DNA from: Actinomycetota bacterium
Lineage (GTDB): Bacteria > Actinomycetota > Actinomycetes > Nanopelagicales > Nanopelagicaceae
Assembly: GCA_026393075.1 (NCBI GenBank)
Contig: JAPLAW010000015.1
Span: 62,001-126,000 of the forward strand
Direction of reading: 5' to 3'
Length of the DNA stretch: 64,000 nt
The notes under the pieces: model-generated
The model's database searches: none
Told to the model about the DNA's origin: nothing
What the model saw: only the letters and a program-made list of their open reading frames with translations
Shown: piece after piece, positions 49,725 through 60,065 of the stretch
Numbering within the stretch: the stretch's first letter is position 1
Layout of the letters: each line of letters begins with the position of its first letter
Position numbers and translations under genes: made by a program

Positions 49725-52474
49725 GGCTCAATCGTAGTGGGCTTGGTTTTCGCTTTCCCAGTGGCTGCCTTTTTAGCAACTCGCTTGGTCGCAGCTTTCT
49801 TAACGGTTTTTTTCGTCAGAGTTGGGGCTGTTTTGGCTGCTTTTTTACGACTCTTCTTAGGTCGTGCGGCTCCACCATTCTCAGCTTCCCAGGCTCGGCG
49901 GCCGGCTAATAATTCAAGTCCGCGTTCGATAGTCATCGCTTCGACTGTGTCACCACGGCGCAAAGTCGCATTAGTTTCACCATCGGTTACATACATTCCA
50001 AAACGACCATCTTTAATAATTAAAGGTTTCTCGGTTGTTGGATCAATACCCAATTCCTTTAGAGGTGGTTTAGCAACTCCACGACGACGTTCCTTTGGTT
50101 TGGAATAAATCTCAAGCGCTTCATCTAAGGTAATTGAAAATAACTGATCTTCCGAAGTAAGGGTGCGCGAATCAGCACCTGCCTTTAAGTAAGCACCGTA
50201 GCGACCATTTTGCACAGTAATGTCATCGCCAGCTGCATTTGTTCCTAGTGTGCGCGGCAAAGATAAAAGTTGTAGCGCATCTTCGTAAGTAATGGTGTCG
50301 AGTGTCATAGTCGAAAGAAGTGAAGCAGTTTTTGGTTTTGGATCATCAGCTTTCTTACGCTTCTTCTTGGCGCCTTCTACAACGGGTTCTACTGGAAAAA
50401 CTTCCGTTACGTATGGCCCAAAGCGACCGCTCTTAGCAATTATCGGCAAATTAGTTGCTGGATCAATTCCTAAATCACGTTCACCTGACGGTGCTGCTAG
50501 TAGTTCGATGGCTTTTGCCAAAGTTAATTCATCTGGTGCTAATGATTCTGGAACGTTAGCTAACTTGCGAGTTTCGCCTTCGCCCTCTTGCAGGTAAGCG
50601 CCATAACGACCAACGCGAATTTCAATCTCAGGTGAAAGACGCATCGTATTAACTTCGCGTGCATCAATAGCGCCTAAGTCAGCTGATAGTTCATTTAAAC
50701 CAGGTTCGCCATCGTGGCCGTAGAAGAAATCACGTAACCAATCAACGCGCTTTGCTTGACCGCTTGCGATTTTATCGAGATCTTCTTCCATGCTGGCGGT
50801 GAATTCGTAATCAACTAATTTTGTGAAGTGTGTTTCGAGCAAGCCAGTTACTGAAAAAGCTAAGAAAGTAGGCACTAAAGCTCGTCCGCGCTTTGAAACA
50901 TAACCGCGGTCTTGAATCGTTGCAATAATTGAAGCAAATGTTGAAGGACGACCAATACCTAGTTCTTCTAGCTTTTTAACCAGCGTTGGTTCGGTATAAC
51001 GAGCAGGTGGCTTTGTCTCGTGCCCCTCGCAACTGTATTCCTCAACTTTTACGCTCTGCCCAACGTTCATGGCTGGCAAGCGCTTATCTTCAGATTCTTC
51101 GCCCTCTTTTTCATCAGCTAAATCATCGTAAGCAGCTAAGAAACCAGGAAAAGTTATTACCGAACCATTGGCGCGGAATATGGTTTCGCGACTATCGCTA
51201 GTTTTCGCATCGAAGTCAACGCGCATCTGCATCTTCTTGGCATCGGCCATCTGTGATGCGACTGTGCGTTTCCAAATTAAGTCATAAAGTGCAAATTCGT
51301 CGCGCGAAAGTTCTGGGGCTAATTCACCCGGAGTTTTGAAACTTTCACCAGCTGGGCGAATTGCTTCGTGCGCTTCTTGGGCATTTTTAGTTTTACCAAC
51401 ATATACGCGTGGCGCGTCAGCAACATGATCAGCACCATAAAGTGCTTTGGCTGATTCACGTGCTGCATTGATTGCTTGTGCTGAAAGATTTACCGAATCG
51501 GTACGCATATAAGTGATGTAGCCATTTTCATACAAACGTTGTGCGATACGCATTGTGATCTGCGCTCCCCAACCTAACCGACTACCGGCATCTTGTTGCA
51601 TAGTTGAAGTTGTAAATGGTGGCTTAGGTCGTTCAGTACGAGGAGATTCCTCCATCGATTTAACTACCAGTGGCGCTGCTTTGAGAGCTGCAACTAAAGA
51701 TCTAGCAGCGCTTTCATCAAGTAACAAAATATTAGCTAGCGACTTTTCCTTTACTGCGCCATCGGCACCAAAGTCAGCAGTTGTTGCAACGCGCTTGCCA
51801 TCAACGCTAAGCAGGCGTGCGTTAAAGCCTAATTCACATTTGGCAGTTAGATCCCACCAAGCCGAAGAAATAAAGGCCATACGTTCGCGTTCTTTTTCTA
51901 CGATTAACCGAGTAGCCACAGATTGCACTCGGCCGGCAGAAATACGGGGCATAACTTTTTTCCAGAGAACTGGAGATAAGCGATAGCCAAATAGTCGATC
52001 TAGAACTCGACGGGTTTCCTGCGCATCGATTAAGTCGTAATCAAGGTCGCGGGTATTTTCGACTGCACTTTGAATAGCCTCTTTAGTAATTTCATTGAAA
52101 ACCATGCGCTTAATCGGAATCTTTGGCTCAAGCACTTCAACTAAGTGCCAGGCAATAGCTTCACCTTCGCGGTCTTCATCGGTTGCCAGAATTAGCTCTT
52201 CAGCATCTTTCATCAACGCCTTAAGTTCAGCAACTTTCGCTTTTTTATCTGGGTTTATTACATAAAGTGGCGCGAAATCTTCTTCAATATTTACGCCTTC
52301 TTTAGCCCAGGCAATCTTTTTATACTCTTTAGGAATATCGGCTGCGCGCTGAGGTAGATCGCGAATATGACCGACGCTAGCCTCGACGATGTAATCATCG
52401 CCAAGGTAGCCGCCAATTTTGCGTGCTTTAGCTGGTGATTCAACAATCACTAGCTTCTTCAATACACGCGCCAT
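49721..52474 (-). CDS. topA: DNA topoisomerase I with basic C-terminal tail
   Basis: KKLVIVESPAKARKIGGYLG, LATDEDREGEAIAWHL, and YITYMRTDSVNLS. Confidence 0.97.
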   Translation of the reverse strand: MARVLKKLVIVESPAKARKIGGYLGDDYIVEASVGHIRDLPQRAADIPKEYKKIAWAKEGVNIEEDFAPLYVINPDKKAKVAELKALMKDAEELILATDEDREGEAIAWHLVEVLEPKIPIKRMVFNEITKEAIQSAVENTRDLDYDLIDAQETRRVLDRLFGYRLSPVLWKKVMPRISAGRVQSVATRLIVEKERERMAFISSAWWDLTAKCELGFNARLLSVDGKRVATTADFGADGAVKEKSLANILLLDESAARSLVAALKAAPLVVKSMEESPRTERPKPPFTTSTMQQDAGSRLGWGAQITMRIAQRLYENGYITYMRTDSVNLSAQAINAARESAKALYGADHVADAPRVYVGKTKNAQEAHEAIRPAGESFKTPGELAPELSRDEFALYDLIWKRTVASQMADAKKMQMRVDFDAKTSDSRETIFRANGSVITFPGFLAAYDDLADEKEGEESEDKRLPAMNVGQSVKVEEYSCEGHETKPPARYTEPTLVKKLEELGIGRPSTFASIIATIQDRGYVSKRGRALVPTFLAFSVTGLLETHFTKLVDYEFTASMEEDLDKIASGQAKRVDWLRDFFYGHDGEPGLNELSADLGAIDAREVNTMRLSPEIEIRVGRYGAYLQEGEGETRKLANVPESLAPDELTLAKAIELLAAPSGERDLGIDPATNLPIIAKSGRFGPYVTEVFPVEPVVEGAKKKRKKADDPKPKTASLLSTMTLDTITYEDALQLLSLPRTLGTNAAGDDITVQNGRYGAYLKAGADSRTLTSEDQLFSITLDEALEIYSKPKERRRGVAKPPLKELGIDPTTEKPLIIKDGRFGMYVTDGETNATLRRGDTVEAMTIERGLELLAGRRAWEAENGGAARPKKSRKKAAKTAPTLTKKTVKKAATKRVAKKAATGKAKTKPTTIEP

Positions 52475-52524
52475 TAATTTCCTAAGTTAGCTCTGGGGAA
52501 AAGCTGAAGTTAGCCGAATTGGTA

Positions 52525-54807
52525 TTAGTAAGTAATCGAAGTCGATTGACGACGATTACGAACAAGAGCCGCAACAATTACAAGCGCTGCGACAATACCA
52601 ATCAAAGTGCTGGTGCTTTCGCGACCGCCAAGTGCCATTCCAACAATTGCTGGTGTAATTAATAGACCAACCAAGTTCATAACTTTGATCAGTGGGTTAA
52701 TTGCAGGACCAGCAGTGTCTTTGAATGGATCGCCAACGGTGTCACCAACGATGGTTGCGGTGTGTGCATCTGAGCCCTTGCCGCCGTAATTTCCATCTTC
52801 AACCATCTTCTTAGCGTTATCCCAAGCTCCACCTGAGTTAGATAAGAAAACCGCCATCAAGGTTCCGGTGCCAATTGCGCCAGCTAAGTAAGCACCAAGT
52901 GCTCCGACGCCAAGACCGAAACCAACTGCGATTGGTGCCATAACAGCTAGTAGTCCAGGTGTTGCAAGTTCACGTAGCGAATCGCGAGTACAAATATCAA
53001 CTACGCGACCGTATTCAGGCTTTTCAGTACCCTTCATAATTCCTGGATGTAGTTTGAATTGGTTACGAACTTCCATAACTACTGCACCAGCTGCGCGAGA
53101 TACTGCATTAACTGCTAGACCTGAGAACAGGAATACCACTGCGGCACCAATAATTAGACCCACCAAGTTACGAGGGTCTGCCACATCGAGAATGCCTTGG
53201 AATTGCAGATTTGTAACTAGATCTACGGTTGTAGAACCAGCCTCAACTACTGCCAACTTAATTGCATCAGTAAAGGCACCGAATAGCGCAGTTGCTGCAA
53301 GTACTGCTGTTGCGATCGCGATTCCCTTAGTGATTGCCTTAGTCGTATTTCCAACTGCATCAAGTGAAGTAAGAATTTGTGCGCCTTCGCCCTTAACATC
53401 GCCAGACATTTCAGCAATGCCTTGCGCGTTATCTGAAATTGGGCCGAAGGTATCCATTGCCACAATTACGCCAACAGTGGTTAGCAAACCAGTTCCGGCA
53501 AGTGAAATCGCAAGAAGTGAAAGCACAATTGAACCGCCGCCTAACATGAAGGCGCCGAATACTGCAGCTGCGATTAGCAATGCACTGTAAACAGCTGATT
53601 CAAAACCAATCGAAATACCAGCCAAAATAACGGTTGCAGCACCTGTTTGTGATGAAGCAGCAACGTCATTAACTGGACGCTTTCCAACTTCAGTGAAGTA
53701 GCCAGTTAGTAATTGAATTGCAGCAGCTAAACCAATACCGATTAGAACTGCACCAATTGCCAAAATACGAGGGTTGGTATCGCCGAACTCGCTAATTTTC
53801 TCAGGAGTTAAACCAAGTAACTTGCTGAAGCTATCTGGCAAATAAGTAAATGTTGCAAGCGCTGTAAGTACTGCGCTGATGATTGCCGATAAGAAGAATG
53901 AGCGGTTAATTGCAGTCATTGCGTTCTTATCTGTTGAGCGTAAACGAGTAAGGAAGATTCCGATTACCGCAGTTACGATACCAATTGCTGGAACGATCAA
54001 TGGATAAACCAAACCAGCGTTACCGAATCCAGCTTTTCCAAGAATTAGTGCGGCAACAAGTGTTACGGCATATGACTCGAATAAGTCAGCTGCCATACCA
54101 GCACAGTCACCAACATTGTCGCCTACGTTATCTGCAATAGTTGCAGGGTTACGTGGGTCATCTTCTGGAATACCTTTTTCAACTTTACCTACTAGGTCAG
54201 CGCCAACATCGGCTGCCTTTGTGAAGATACCGCCGCCAACGCGCATAAACATCGCGAGCATTGCAGCACCAAAACCAAAACCTTCTAGAACTGCTGGGGC
54301 TTGTTCGCGGTAGATAATCACAACAAGTGATGCGCCGACCAAACCAAGACCAACTGTTGTCATACCAACAACGCCACCGGTGCGGAAAGCAATCTGCACT
54401 GCGCGTTCGGCATCCTTCTGACGGGCAGCTTCAGCAACGCGCACGTTTGCACGAACTGCTAGCCACATACCGTTGTATCCAACTAGCGCACTAAATGCAG
54501 CGCCAAGTAAGAAGAAGATTGAGCGACCGATACGAATATCAGCATCTCCTGGGAGTACAAAAAGTAGAACGAACACAATCGCTACGAAGTAGGAAAGGGT
54601 GCGGAACTGGCGAGCTAAATAAGCTGCGGCTCCTTCTTGAACTGCACCCGCGATTTCCTTCATCTTCTCGGTGCCTTCACCCTGCGCCAAAACTTGAGCA
54701 CGAAGCGCATATGCGATTCCAAGTGCAACAAGTGAGATGGCTAGAACTACATAAACATAGGTGAGGTTATTTCCGGTTACTTGCACGAGTGAGGCATTTG
54801 CCCGCAT
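52525..54807 (-). CDS. hppA: Membrane-bound proton-translocating pyrophosphatase
   Basis: DVGADLVGKVEKGIPEDDPRNPATIADNVGDNVGDCAGMAADLFESY and SNSGGAWDNAKKMVEDGNYGGKGSDAHTATIVGDTVGDPFKDTAGPAINPLIK. Confidence 0.97.
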   Translation of the reverse strand: MRANASLVQVTGNNLTYVYVVLAISLVALGIAYALRAQVLAQGEGTEKMKEIAGAVQEGAAAYLARQFRTLSYFVAIVFVLLFVLPGDADIRIGRSIFFLLGAAFSALVGYNGMWLAVRANVRVAEAARQKDAERAVQIAFRTGGVVGMTTVGLGLVGASLVVIIYREQAPAVLEGFGFGAAMLAMFMRVGGGIFTKAADVGADLVGKVEKGIPEDDPRNPATIADNVGDNVGDCAGMAADLFESYAVTLVAALILGKAGFGNAGLVYPLIVPAIGIVTAVIGIFLTRLRSTDKNAMTAINRSFFLSAIISAVLTALATFTYLPDSFSKLLGLTPEKISEFGDTNPRILAIGAVLIGIGLAAAIQLLTGYFTEVGKRPVNDVAASSQTGAATVILAGISIGFESAVYSALLIAAAVFGAFMLGGGSIVLSLLAISLAGTGLLTTVGVIVAMDTFGPISDNAQGIAEMSGDVKGEGAQILTSLDAVGNTTKAITKGIAIATAVLAATALFGAFTDAIKLAVVEAGSTTVDLVTNLQFQGILDVADPRNLVGLIIGAAVVFLFSGLAVNAVSRAAGAVVMEVRNQFKLHPGIMKGTEKPEYGRVVDICTRDSLRELATPGLLAVMAPIAVGFGLGVGALGAYLAGAIGTGTLMAVFLSNSGGAWDNAKKMVEDGNYGGKGSDAHTATIVGDTVGDPFKDTAGPAINPLIKVMNLVGLLITPAIVGMALGGRESTSTLIGIVAALVIVAALVRNRRQSTSITY

Positions 54808-54969
54808 CTTGTCTCCTCCGTTGGAGAGTCAGGGGGCGCTGTTTGCCCACAAAGTTGCCTGAGTTTACGCATAACCCCCTATTGATTGGCAAATACACCT
54901 ATCTATTAGCGTGAGATTTACTCAACTAGGCGAAACTATTGGAACAAGGGCTATGAGCGACTAGGGTCT

Positions 54970-55623
54970 TTGCCTATGGATATTGGAACTCTCTTTGACC
55001 CAAATTCGATCGTGGCCGATCTGGGCTTAATCGGAATCTTGGCCATCCTGTTCGCCGAGACTGGCCTATTAGTTGGACTCGCTTTCCCTGGTGACTCGCT
55101 TCTTTTCATTGCTGGGTTGGCCGCTTCAGGTTCAGCCGCCGCGCTTCTGGGCGGAGTTCAACTATCTCCGCTCGCTCTATTTATTGGCGCACCGCTTGCC
55201 GCAATCATCGGCTCACAACTTGGGCACTTTATTGGCGCAAAGTACGGTCGAAAATTATTTGATCGCAAAGATGGCCGCTTCTTTACGCAGGCGAGAGTCG
55301 CTTCAACTGAAAAATGGTTAGCTAAATACGGGGTCGGTAAAGCAATTATTTTGGCCCGCTTTATTCCTTTTATCCGCACTTTAATTAACCCAATGTGCGG
55401 TGTGGTCGGCATCCCGGCTCGAAAGTTTTTTCTTTGGAATGTTATTGGTGCGATTATCTGGACCGATGGTGTGATTGCACTTGGTTATGTGTTAGGAAAT
55501 AAATTAGAAGGTTCAGTAGATAAATATCTACTTCCAATAATCGGCTTAATTGTTCTTGCTAGCTTGGCGCCTATCGCGCTTGAAATTATTCGCGAAATTC
55601 GTACCAAGCGCCACTTGAGTTAA
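54970..55623 (+). CDS. DedA family membrane protein
   Basis: FAETGLLVGLAFPGDSLLF, GKAIILARFIPFIRTLINPMCGVVGIP, and FFLWNVIGAIIWTDGVI. Confidence 0.92.
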   Translation: MPMDIGTLFDPNSIVADLGLIGILAILFAETGLLVGLAFPGDSLLFIAGLAASGSAAALLGGVQLSPLALFIGAPLAAIIGSQLGHFIGAKYGRKLFDRKDGRFFTQARVASTEKWLAKYGVGKAIILARFIPFIRTLINPMCGVVGIPARKFFLWNVIGAIIWTDGVIALGYVLGNKLEGSVDKYLLPIIGLIVLASLAPIALEIIREIRTKRHLS

Positions 55624-55641
55624 TTTAAAGACCAAAGTTAA

Positions 55642-56175
55642 TTACAAACCAAGGTCTGCTAACTGGTAAGCAGCGCGGTATTCAAAACCGGCTTCATCAA
55701 TCTTTGGTTTTGCGCCACGTTCAACAATAACGGCAACGCCAACCACAATTGCGCCAGCTTCTTGAAGCGCTTCAACTGCGGTTAATACTGAACCACCAGT
55801 AGTTGAAGTATCTTCAACTGCTAACACACGACGACCTTTTACATCTGGTCCTTCAATACGACGTTGCAGACCGTGCGCTTTTTCTGCCTTGCGAACTACA
55901 AAGGAATCAAGTTTGCGTCCTTGTTGCGCCGCAACATGCATCATCGCAGTTGCTACTGGGTCAGCGCCAAGAGTTAAGCCGCCAACTGCTTCGTAATCCA
56001 AATCTTTAGTTAGTTCAAGCATCACTGCGCCCACTAGTGGGGCAGCAACCGCGTCGAGAGTCACACGGCGCAGATCAACGTAGTAATCGGCTTCCTTGCC
56101 CGAAGACAAAATAACTTTGCCGTGTACTACCGCTTTGTTAAGGATCTCTTCTCGGAGAATTTCGTGTGAGTTCAT
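55642..56175 (-). CDS. pyrE: Orotate phosphoribosyltransferase
   Basis: VILSSGKEADYYVDLRRVTLD and VLAVEDTSTTGGSVLTAVEALQEAGA. Confidence 0.94.
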   Translation of the reverse strand: MNSHEILREEILNKAVVHGKVILSSGKEADYYVDLRRVTLDAVAAPLVGAVMLELTKDLDYEAVGGLTLGADPVATAMMHVAAQQGRKLDSFVVRKAEKAHGLQRRIEGPDVKGRRVLAVEDTSTTGGSVLTAVEALQEAGAIVVGVAVIVERGAKPKIDEAGFEYRAAYQLADLGL

Positions 56176-56220
56176 GTCCGTACCTTACCTAACTGATTCA
56201 AATCACCTACATTTACCGTC

Positions 56221-57519
56221 ATGGAAACCGACCGGTTAGAGATAGCACGGCTCTACCACCGCTTTGGTTTTGGCCCTCGGCCTGGTGAATTTAAAGCTGC
56301 GTTAGCTAATGGTTTAAGCGCTACAAAAACCTCACTCTTGAGCGTGCCCACTGATGATTTAGCTGCGGCGCAAATTGCTGAACCGAATATTACAAATTTA
56401 GGACCTCGTCCTGGTCAAAATACAAGTGCGCTAATTGAATTCAACATTGCACTTCGCCAGCAATCTAGAGATTTACCAACTTGGTGGCTAGATCGCATGG
56501 TTCTTTCTGATCATGCATTAACTGAACGCATGACTTGGTTCTGGCATGGCCACTGGGCAACTTCGATCAGCAAAATTAATTTTGCGTATCCAATGTATCT
56601 ACAAAATCAAACCCTGCGCAAACATGCTCTTGGTAATTTTAAAGATATGTCATTTGCAATGTTAAATGATGGCGCTCTGCAAGACTGGCTCGACGGTGGC
56701 GCCAATACCGTTAAAGCACCAAATGAAAATTTAGCTCGCGAATTGATGGAATTATTTCTACTCGGCGTAAACCGATATACCGAAAATGATGTTCGTGAAT
56801 TAGCTAGATCTTTAACCGGATATCAAGTCGAACCATGGTCGGGCAAAGTAGTTTTTAACTCTAAACGTTTCGATGCCAACTCAAAGACAATCTTAGGTTC
56901 GAGTGCCAATTTTGATGGACCCAAAGCCACAGCGCTGTTACTTTCCCAGACTGATTGTGCAAAATTTATTTCCGAACGCATTTGGTTCAGATTTATTTCT
57001 AGTACGAACGGGCTACCTGCAGATAATGCTTTAGAAAGCGCATTTGTTGGTCGCGATATTAAATCAATTTTATTAGCCGCTACCGATAGCAAGATTCTTG
57101 GTGATGTGAATAATTCTGTTGTTAAGGCACCAGTTGAATGGTTTGCAAGTGTTGCCCGCTATTTGAAATTAACTCCATCAGCGCTGAAAACCCAAGCCCA
57201 ACTTCTTAGCTATTTGGATAAGTTGGCTCAGGTTCCCTTTAACCCACCAAACGTAGGTGGCTGGCCGACGGATGAATCTTGGTTGAGTTCAGCCAGTGCC
57301 CAATACCGACTTCAATTTGCTGGCTGGCTCATAAAACAGGCTGATTTAAGTGCTTTAACTGCAATTGCCCCTAATAAGCGAGTTGTTTGGTTGCAAGATG
57401 AACTTGGCGTTTTAGCTTTCAGTAATCGAACTCGAATTGCACTAGATGGCGAGAAGAATAATCCAGTCCAATTACTGCAGTTAGCAATCTGTAGTCCGGA
57501 ATACGTAGTGAGCGCTTAA
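56221..57519 (+). CDS. DUF1800 family protein
   Basis: ARLYHRFGFGPRPGE, RMTWFWHGHWATS, NENLARELMELFLLGVNRYTENDVRELARSLTGY, and NPPNVGGWPTDESWL. Confidence 0.93.
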   Translation: METDRLEIARLYHRFGFGPRPGEFKAALANGLSATKTSLLSVPTDDLAAAQIAEPNITNLGPRPGQNTSALIEFNIALRQQSRDLPTWWLDRMVLSDHALTERMTWFWHGHWATSISKINFAYPMYLQNQTLRKHALGNFKDMSFAMLNDGALQDWLDGGANTVKAPNENLARELMELFLLGVNRYTENDVRELARSLTGYQVEPWSGKVVFNSKRFDANSKTILGSSANFDGPKATALLLSQTDCAKFISERIWFRFISSTNGLPADNALESAFVGRDIKSILLAATDSKILGDVNNSVVKAPVEWFASVARYLKLTPSALKTQAQLLSYLDKLAQVPFNPPNVGGWPTDESWLSSASAQYRLQFAGWLIKQADLSALTAIAPNKRVVWLQDELGVLAFSNRTRIALDGEKNNPVQLLQLAICSPEYVVSA

Positions 57520-57528
57520 GGAGACCTG

Positions 57529-58755
57529 ATGGATACTTTAACTCGTCGGAAATTTCTTCAACTATCCGGTGCTGCGACCGTTGGTGCAGTAGCGCCAATG
57601 TTGACGCTTGACGAAATTGCAGCTGCAGCCGCTACTCGACCTCTTCCGCTGGGAACACCAATTTTAATTATGGTCACTCTTTACGGCGGTAATGATGGGC
57701 TTAATACAATTGTGCCTTATACCGATCCAATTTATTACTCATCTCGACCAGATATTTCTTATGCACCAGAAAAAGTTTTGAAATTAGATGATCAGTTGGG
57801 CTTAAACCCGGCCATGACTGGAATTAAATCCATGTGGGATCAGAAGAAAGTTGCAATTGTTCGTGGGGTTGGTTATCCAAGACCTGATCATTCCCACTTT
57901 ACGTCCATGGCAATTTGGCAAAGTGGTGCGCCAGTTTCCAGATTAAACAGTGGTTGGTTAGGACGTTGGGTTGAATCACAAGAATTAGATCCGATGTTGG
58001 CTATTAGTTTAGGTTCAGTATTGCCACCTTTGTTAGTTGGCGAAAAAAGATCTGGTTCAGTACTTCCACTTGGCGGTCTAGTTATACCGACTGGGGCTTT
58101 TGGAAAAGATTGCCAAAAATTGAGTCAGGTTGTTTCAACAGATAATAAATTAATGGCGGCAGCTGCCACCTCGATGCGTGATTTATTTACCGTTTCCAGC
58201 ACTGTGACCCCAATTTTAAAGATGCCCGCACCGGTCGCCGATGATTTACCTACTGCAAACGGTGGAAACGCTGGTGGCGATTCGAACCTATCGCAACAGC
58301 TAGATGTAGTCGCCAAACTCATTGCTGCAGGCTCTCCAACGAGGGTTTGGTCGGTTTCACTTGGCGGTTTTGATACCCATGCAAATGAAGCTAATGCGCA
58401 AGCAGCCCTTCTTGGAACTGTTTCAGCCGCGTTGACCAGATTTGCAAGTCAGATGAAAAATACAACGCGTGGTAAAGATATTGTCACCATGGTTTATTCC
58501 GAGTTCGGTCGTCGCGTAAAAGGAAATGCTTCGCAAGGTACTGATCACGGAACAGCTGGCCCAGTATTTTTAATTGGCGATCGCGTAAAAGGCGGTTTCT
58601 ATGGAGACCAACCATCACTATCAAAACTAATAGGTGGTGACTTGGCAGTGACTTCAGATTTCCGAGATATTTATGCCGCCGTATTAGAAGATCTTTTGAA
58701 AACCCCAGCTGAAAAAGTTCTAGCCGGCTGGAAGAGCAAGGGTCAGTACTTCTAA
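57529..58755 (+). CDS. DUF1501 family protein with Tat-type signal
   Basis: MDTLTRRKFLQLSGAATVGAVAPML, LYGGNDGLNTIVPY, and LGGFDTHANE...YSEFGRRVKGNASQGTDHGTAGPVFLIG. Confidence 0.93.
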   Translation: MDTLTRRKFLQLSGAATVGAVAPMLTLDEIAAAAATRPLPLGTPILIMVTLYGGNDGLNTIVPYTDPIYYSSRPDISYAPEKVLKLDDQLGLNPAMTGIKSMWDQKKVAIVRGVGYPRPDHSHFTSMAIWQSGAPVSRLNSGWLGRWVESQELDPMLAISLGSVLPPLLVGEKRSGSVLPLGGLVIPTGAFGKDCQKLSQVVSTDNKLMAAAATSMRDLFTVSSTVTPILKMPAPVADDLPTANGGNAGGDSNLSQQLDVVAKLIAAGSPTRVWSVSLGGFDTHANEANAQAALLGTVSAALTRFASQMKNTTRGKDIVTMVYSEFGRRVKGNASQGTDHGTAGPVFLIGDRVKGGFYGDQPSLSKLIGGDLAVTSDFRDIYAAVLEDLLKTPAEKVLAGWKSKGQYF

Positions 58756-59145
58756 CTACTTCTCTTCTTCATAGAGAATCACTGGTTGTTTCTTGCGAAC
58801 TGCTATCCCCTTGGGTGGATTAGCTTCGATAAGCGCATCAACTTCAATTCGCAACTTAGCAACTTCGAGCGCCATGTTAGCCATTGCAGATTCGAGTTCA
58901 ATAATTCGCTTAATACCCGCATGATTAATTCCTTCGCCTACTAGACGTTGCACCATGCGGAGGGATGCGATGTCTCGTAGTGAGTATCTGCGGTTTCGGC
59001 CGCTAGTGCGATCTGGTGAAACCAAACCCATGCGATCATATTGGCGCAGTGTTTGCGGATGCATGCCAGATAGTTCGGCAGCGACTGAAATTACGTAAAC
59101 GCCGGCATCATCATCTGGCAGATTTTTGTCATTATCAATGTTCAT
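58756..59145 (-). CDS. hspR: MerR-family heat-shock repressor HspR
   Basis: GVYVISVAAELSGMHPQTLRQYDRMGLVSPDRTSGRNRRYSLRDIASLRMVQRLVGEGIN; overlaps the dnaJ stop. Confidence 0.95.
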   Translation of the reverse strand: MNIDNDKNLPDDDAGVYVISVAAELSGMHPQTLRQYDRMGLVSPDRTSGRNRRYSLRDIASLRMVQRLVGEGINHAGIKRIIELESAMANMALEVAKLRIEVDALIEANPPKGIAVRKKQPVILYEEEK

Positions 59146-60062
59146 GAATTTGCCTTGCTATTAAATTCGGCTCGAACATCTTCGCCTTCGGTTGCAGTTG
59201 CAAAATTCTTCAAAGCATCTTCAGCCTTTTGATCAAGACGCTTTGGCACCTGCACTTCAACCGTAACCAATAAATCTCCAGTTGCGCCGGCTTTAGTAAC
59301 TCCGCGGCCTTTTACGCGCAAAACACGGCCATTTGAGGTACCTGGTGCTAAGCGCACAGTTACATCATCACCAGTAAGAGTAGGCACCTTGATATCTGCG
59401 CCAAGAGCAGCTTCTGGAAAAGTAACTGGCAAAGTAATTGTTAAGTTCTCGCCTTTACGCGCAAAAACTGAATGTGGCTTAACGTGTAACAAAATAAATA
59501 AATCTCCGGGGCCTGCTTCACCTGGGGCACCTTTGCCCTTAACGCGAATTTTTGCTCCATCATTAACGCCAACCGGAACTCGCGCCGTTATGTTTTGAGC
59601 TGGTCCACCATCGGTAGAAAGTCGCAGATCTAACGTAGTTCCGAAAATAGATTCTTTAAAAGTAATTGTGGCTTCGGTTTGTAGATCCTGGCCCTTGCGC
59701 GGACCACGACGGCCGCCACTAAATAGATTTGCGAAAATGTCTTGTGGATTTCCGCCACCAAAAATGTCTCCGAAATCGCCACCTTGGTAATTACCGCCAC
59801 CCATAGGTGCGCGCATGCCACCTTTTTCATAAAGTGACCGAGCTTCGTCGTATTCGGCACGCTTTTTATCATCACCCAGAATGTCGTAAGCCTCTGAAAC
59901 AGCCTTGAACTGTTCTTCGAGTTTTACATCGCCTTTGTTTTTATCTGGGTGTAGCTCACGAGCGAGCGAGCGATACTTCTTTTTAATCTCATCTGCAGGT
60001 GCGTTCTTTGATACGCCCAGGATTTTATAGAAATCCTTCTCGTATAAATCACGCGCTGCCAT
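59142..60062 (-). CDS. dnaJ: DnaJ/CbpA-type chaperone lacking a zinc-finger domain
   Basis: KDFYKILGVSKNAPADEIKKKYRSLARELHPDKN; C-terminal substrate-binding domains; no cysteine in the translation. Confidence 0.94.
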   Translation of the reverse strand: MAARDLYEKDFYKILGVSKNAPADEIKKKYRSLARELHPDKNKGDVKLEEQFKAVSEAYDILGDDKKRAEYDEARSLYEKGGMRAPMGGGNYQGGDFGDIFGGGNPQDIFANLFSGGRRGPRKGQDLQTEATITFKESIFGTTLDLRLSTDGGPAQNITARVPVGVNDGAKIRVKGKGAPGEAGPGDLFILLHVKPHSVFARKGENLTITLPVTFPEAALGADIKVPTLTGDDVTVRLAPGTSNGRVLRVKGRGVTKAGATGDLLVTVEVQVPKRLDQKAEDALKNFATATEGEDVRAEFNSKANS

Positions 60063-60065
60063 TAT

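Noticed and set aside
53054-53590. 178-aa plus-strand ORF
   Set aside because: Antisense to hppA, low-complexity composition; codon-shadow ORF opposite a highly conserved gene.
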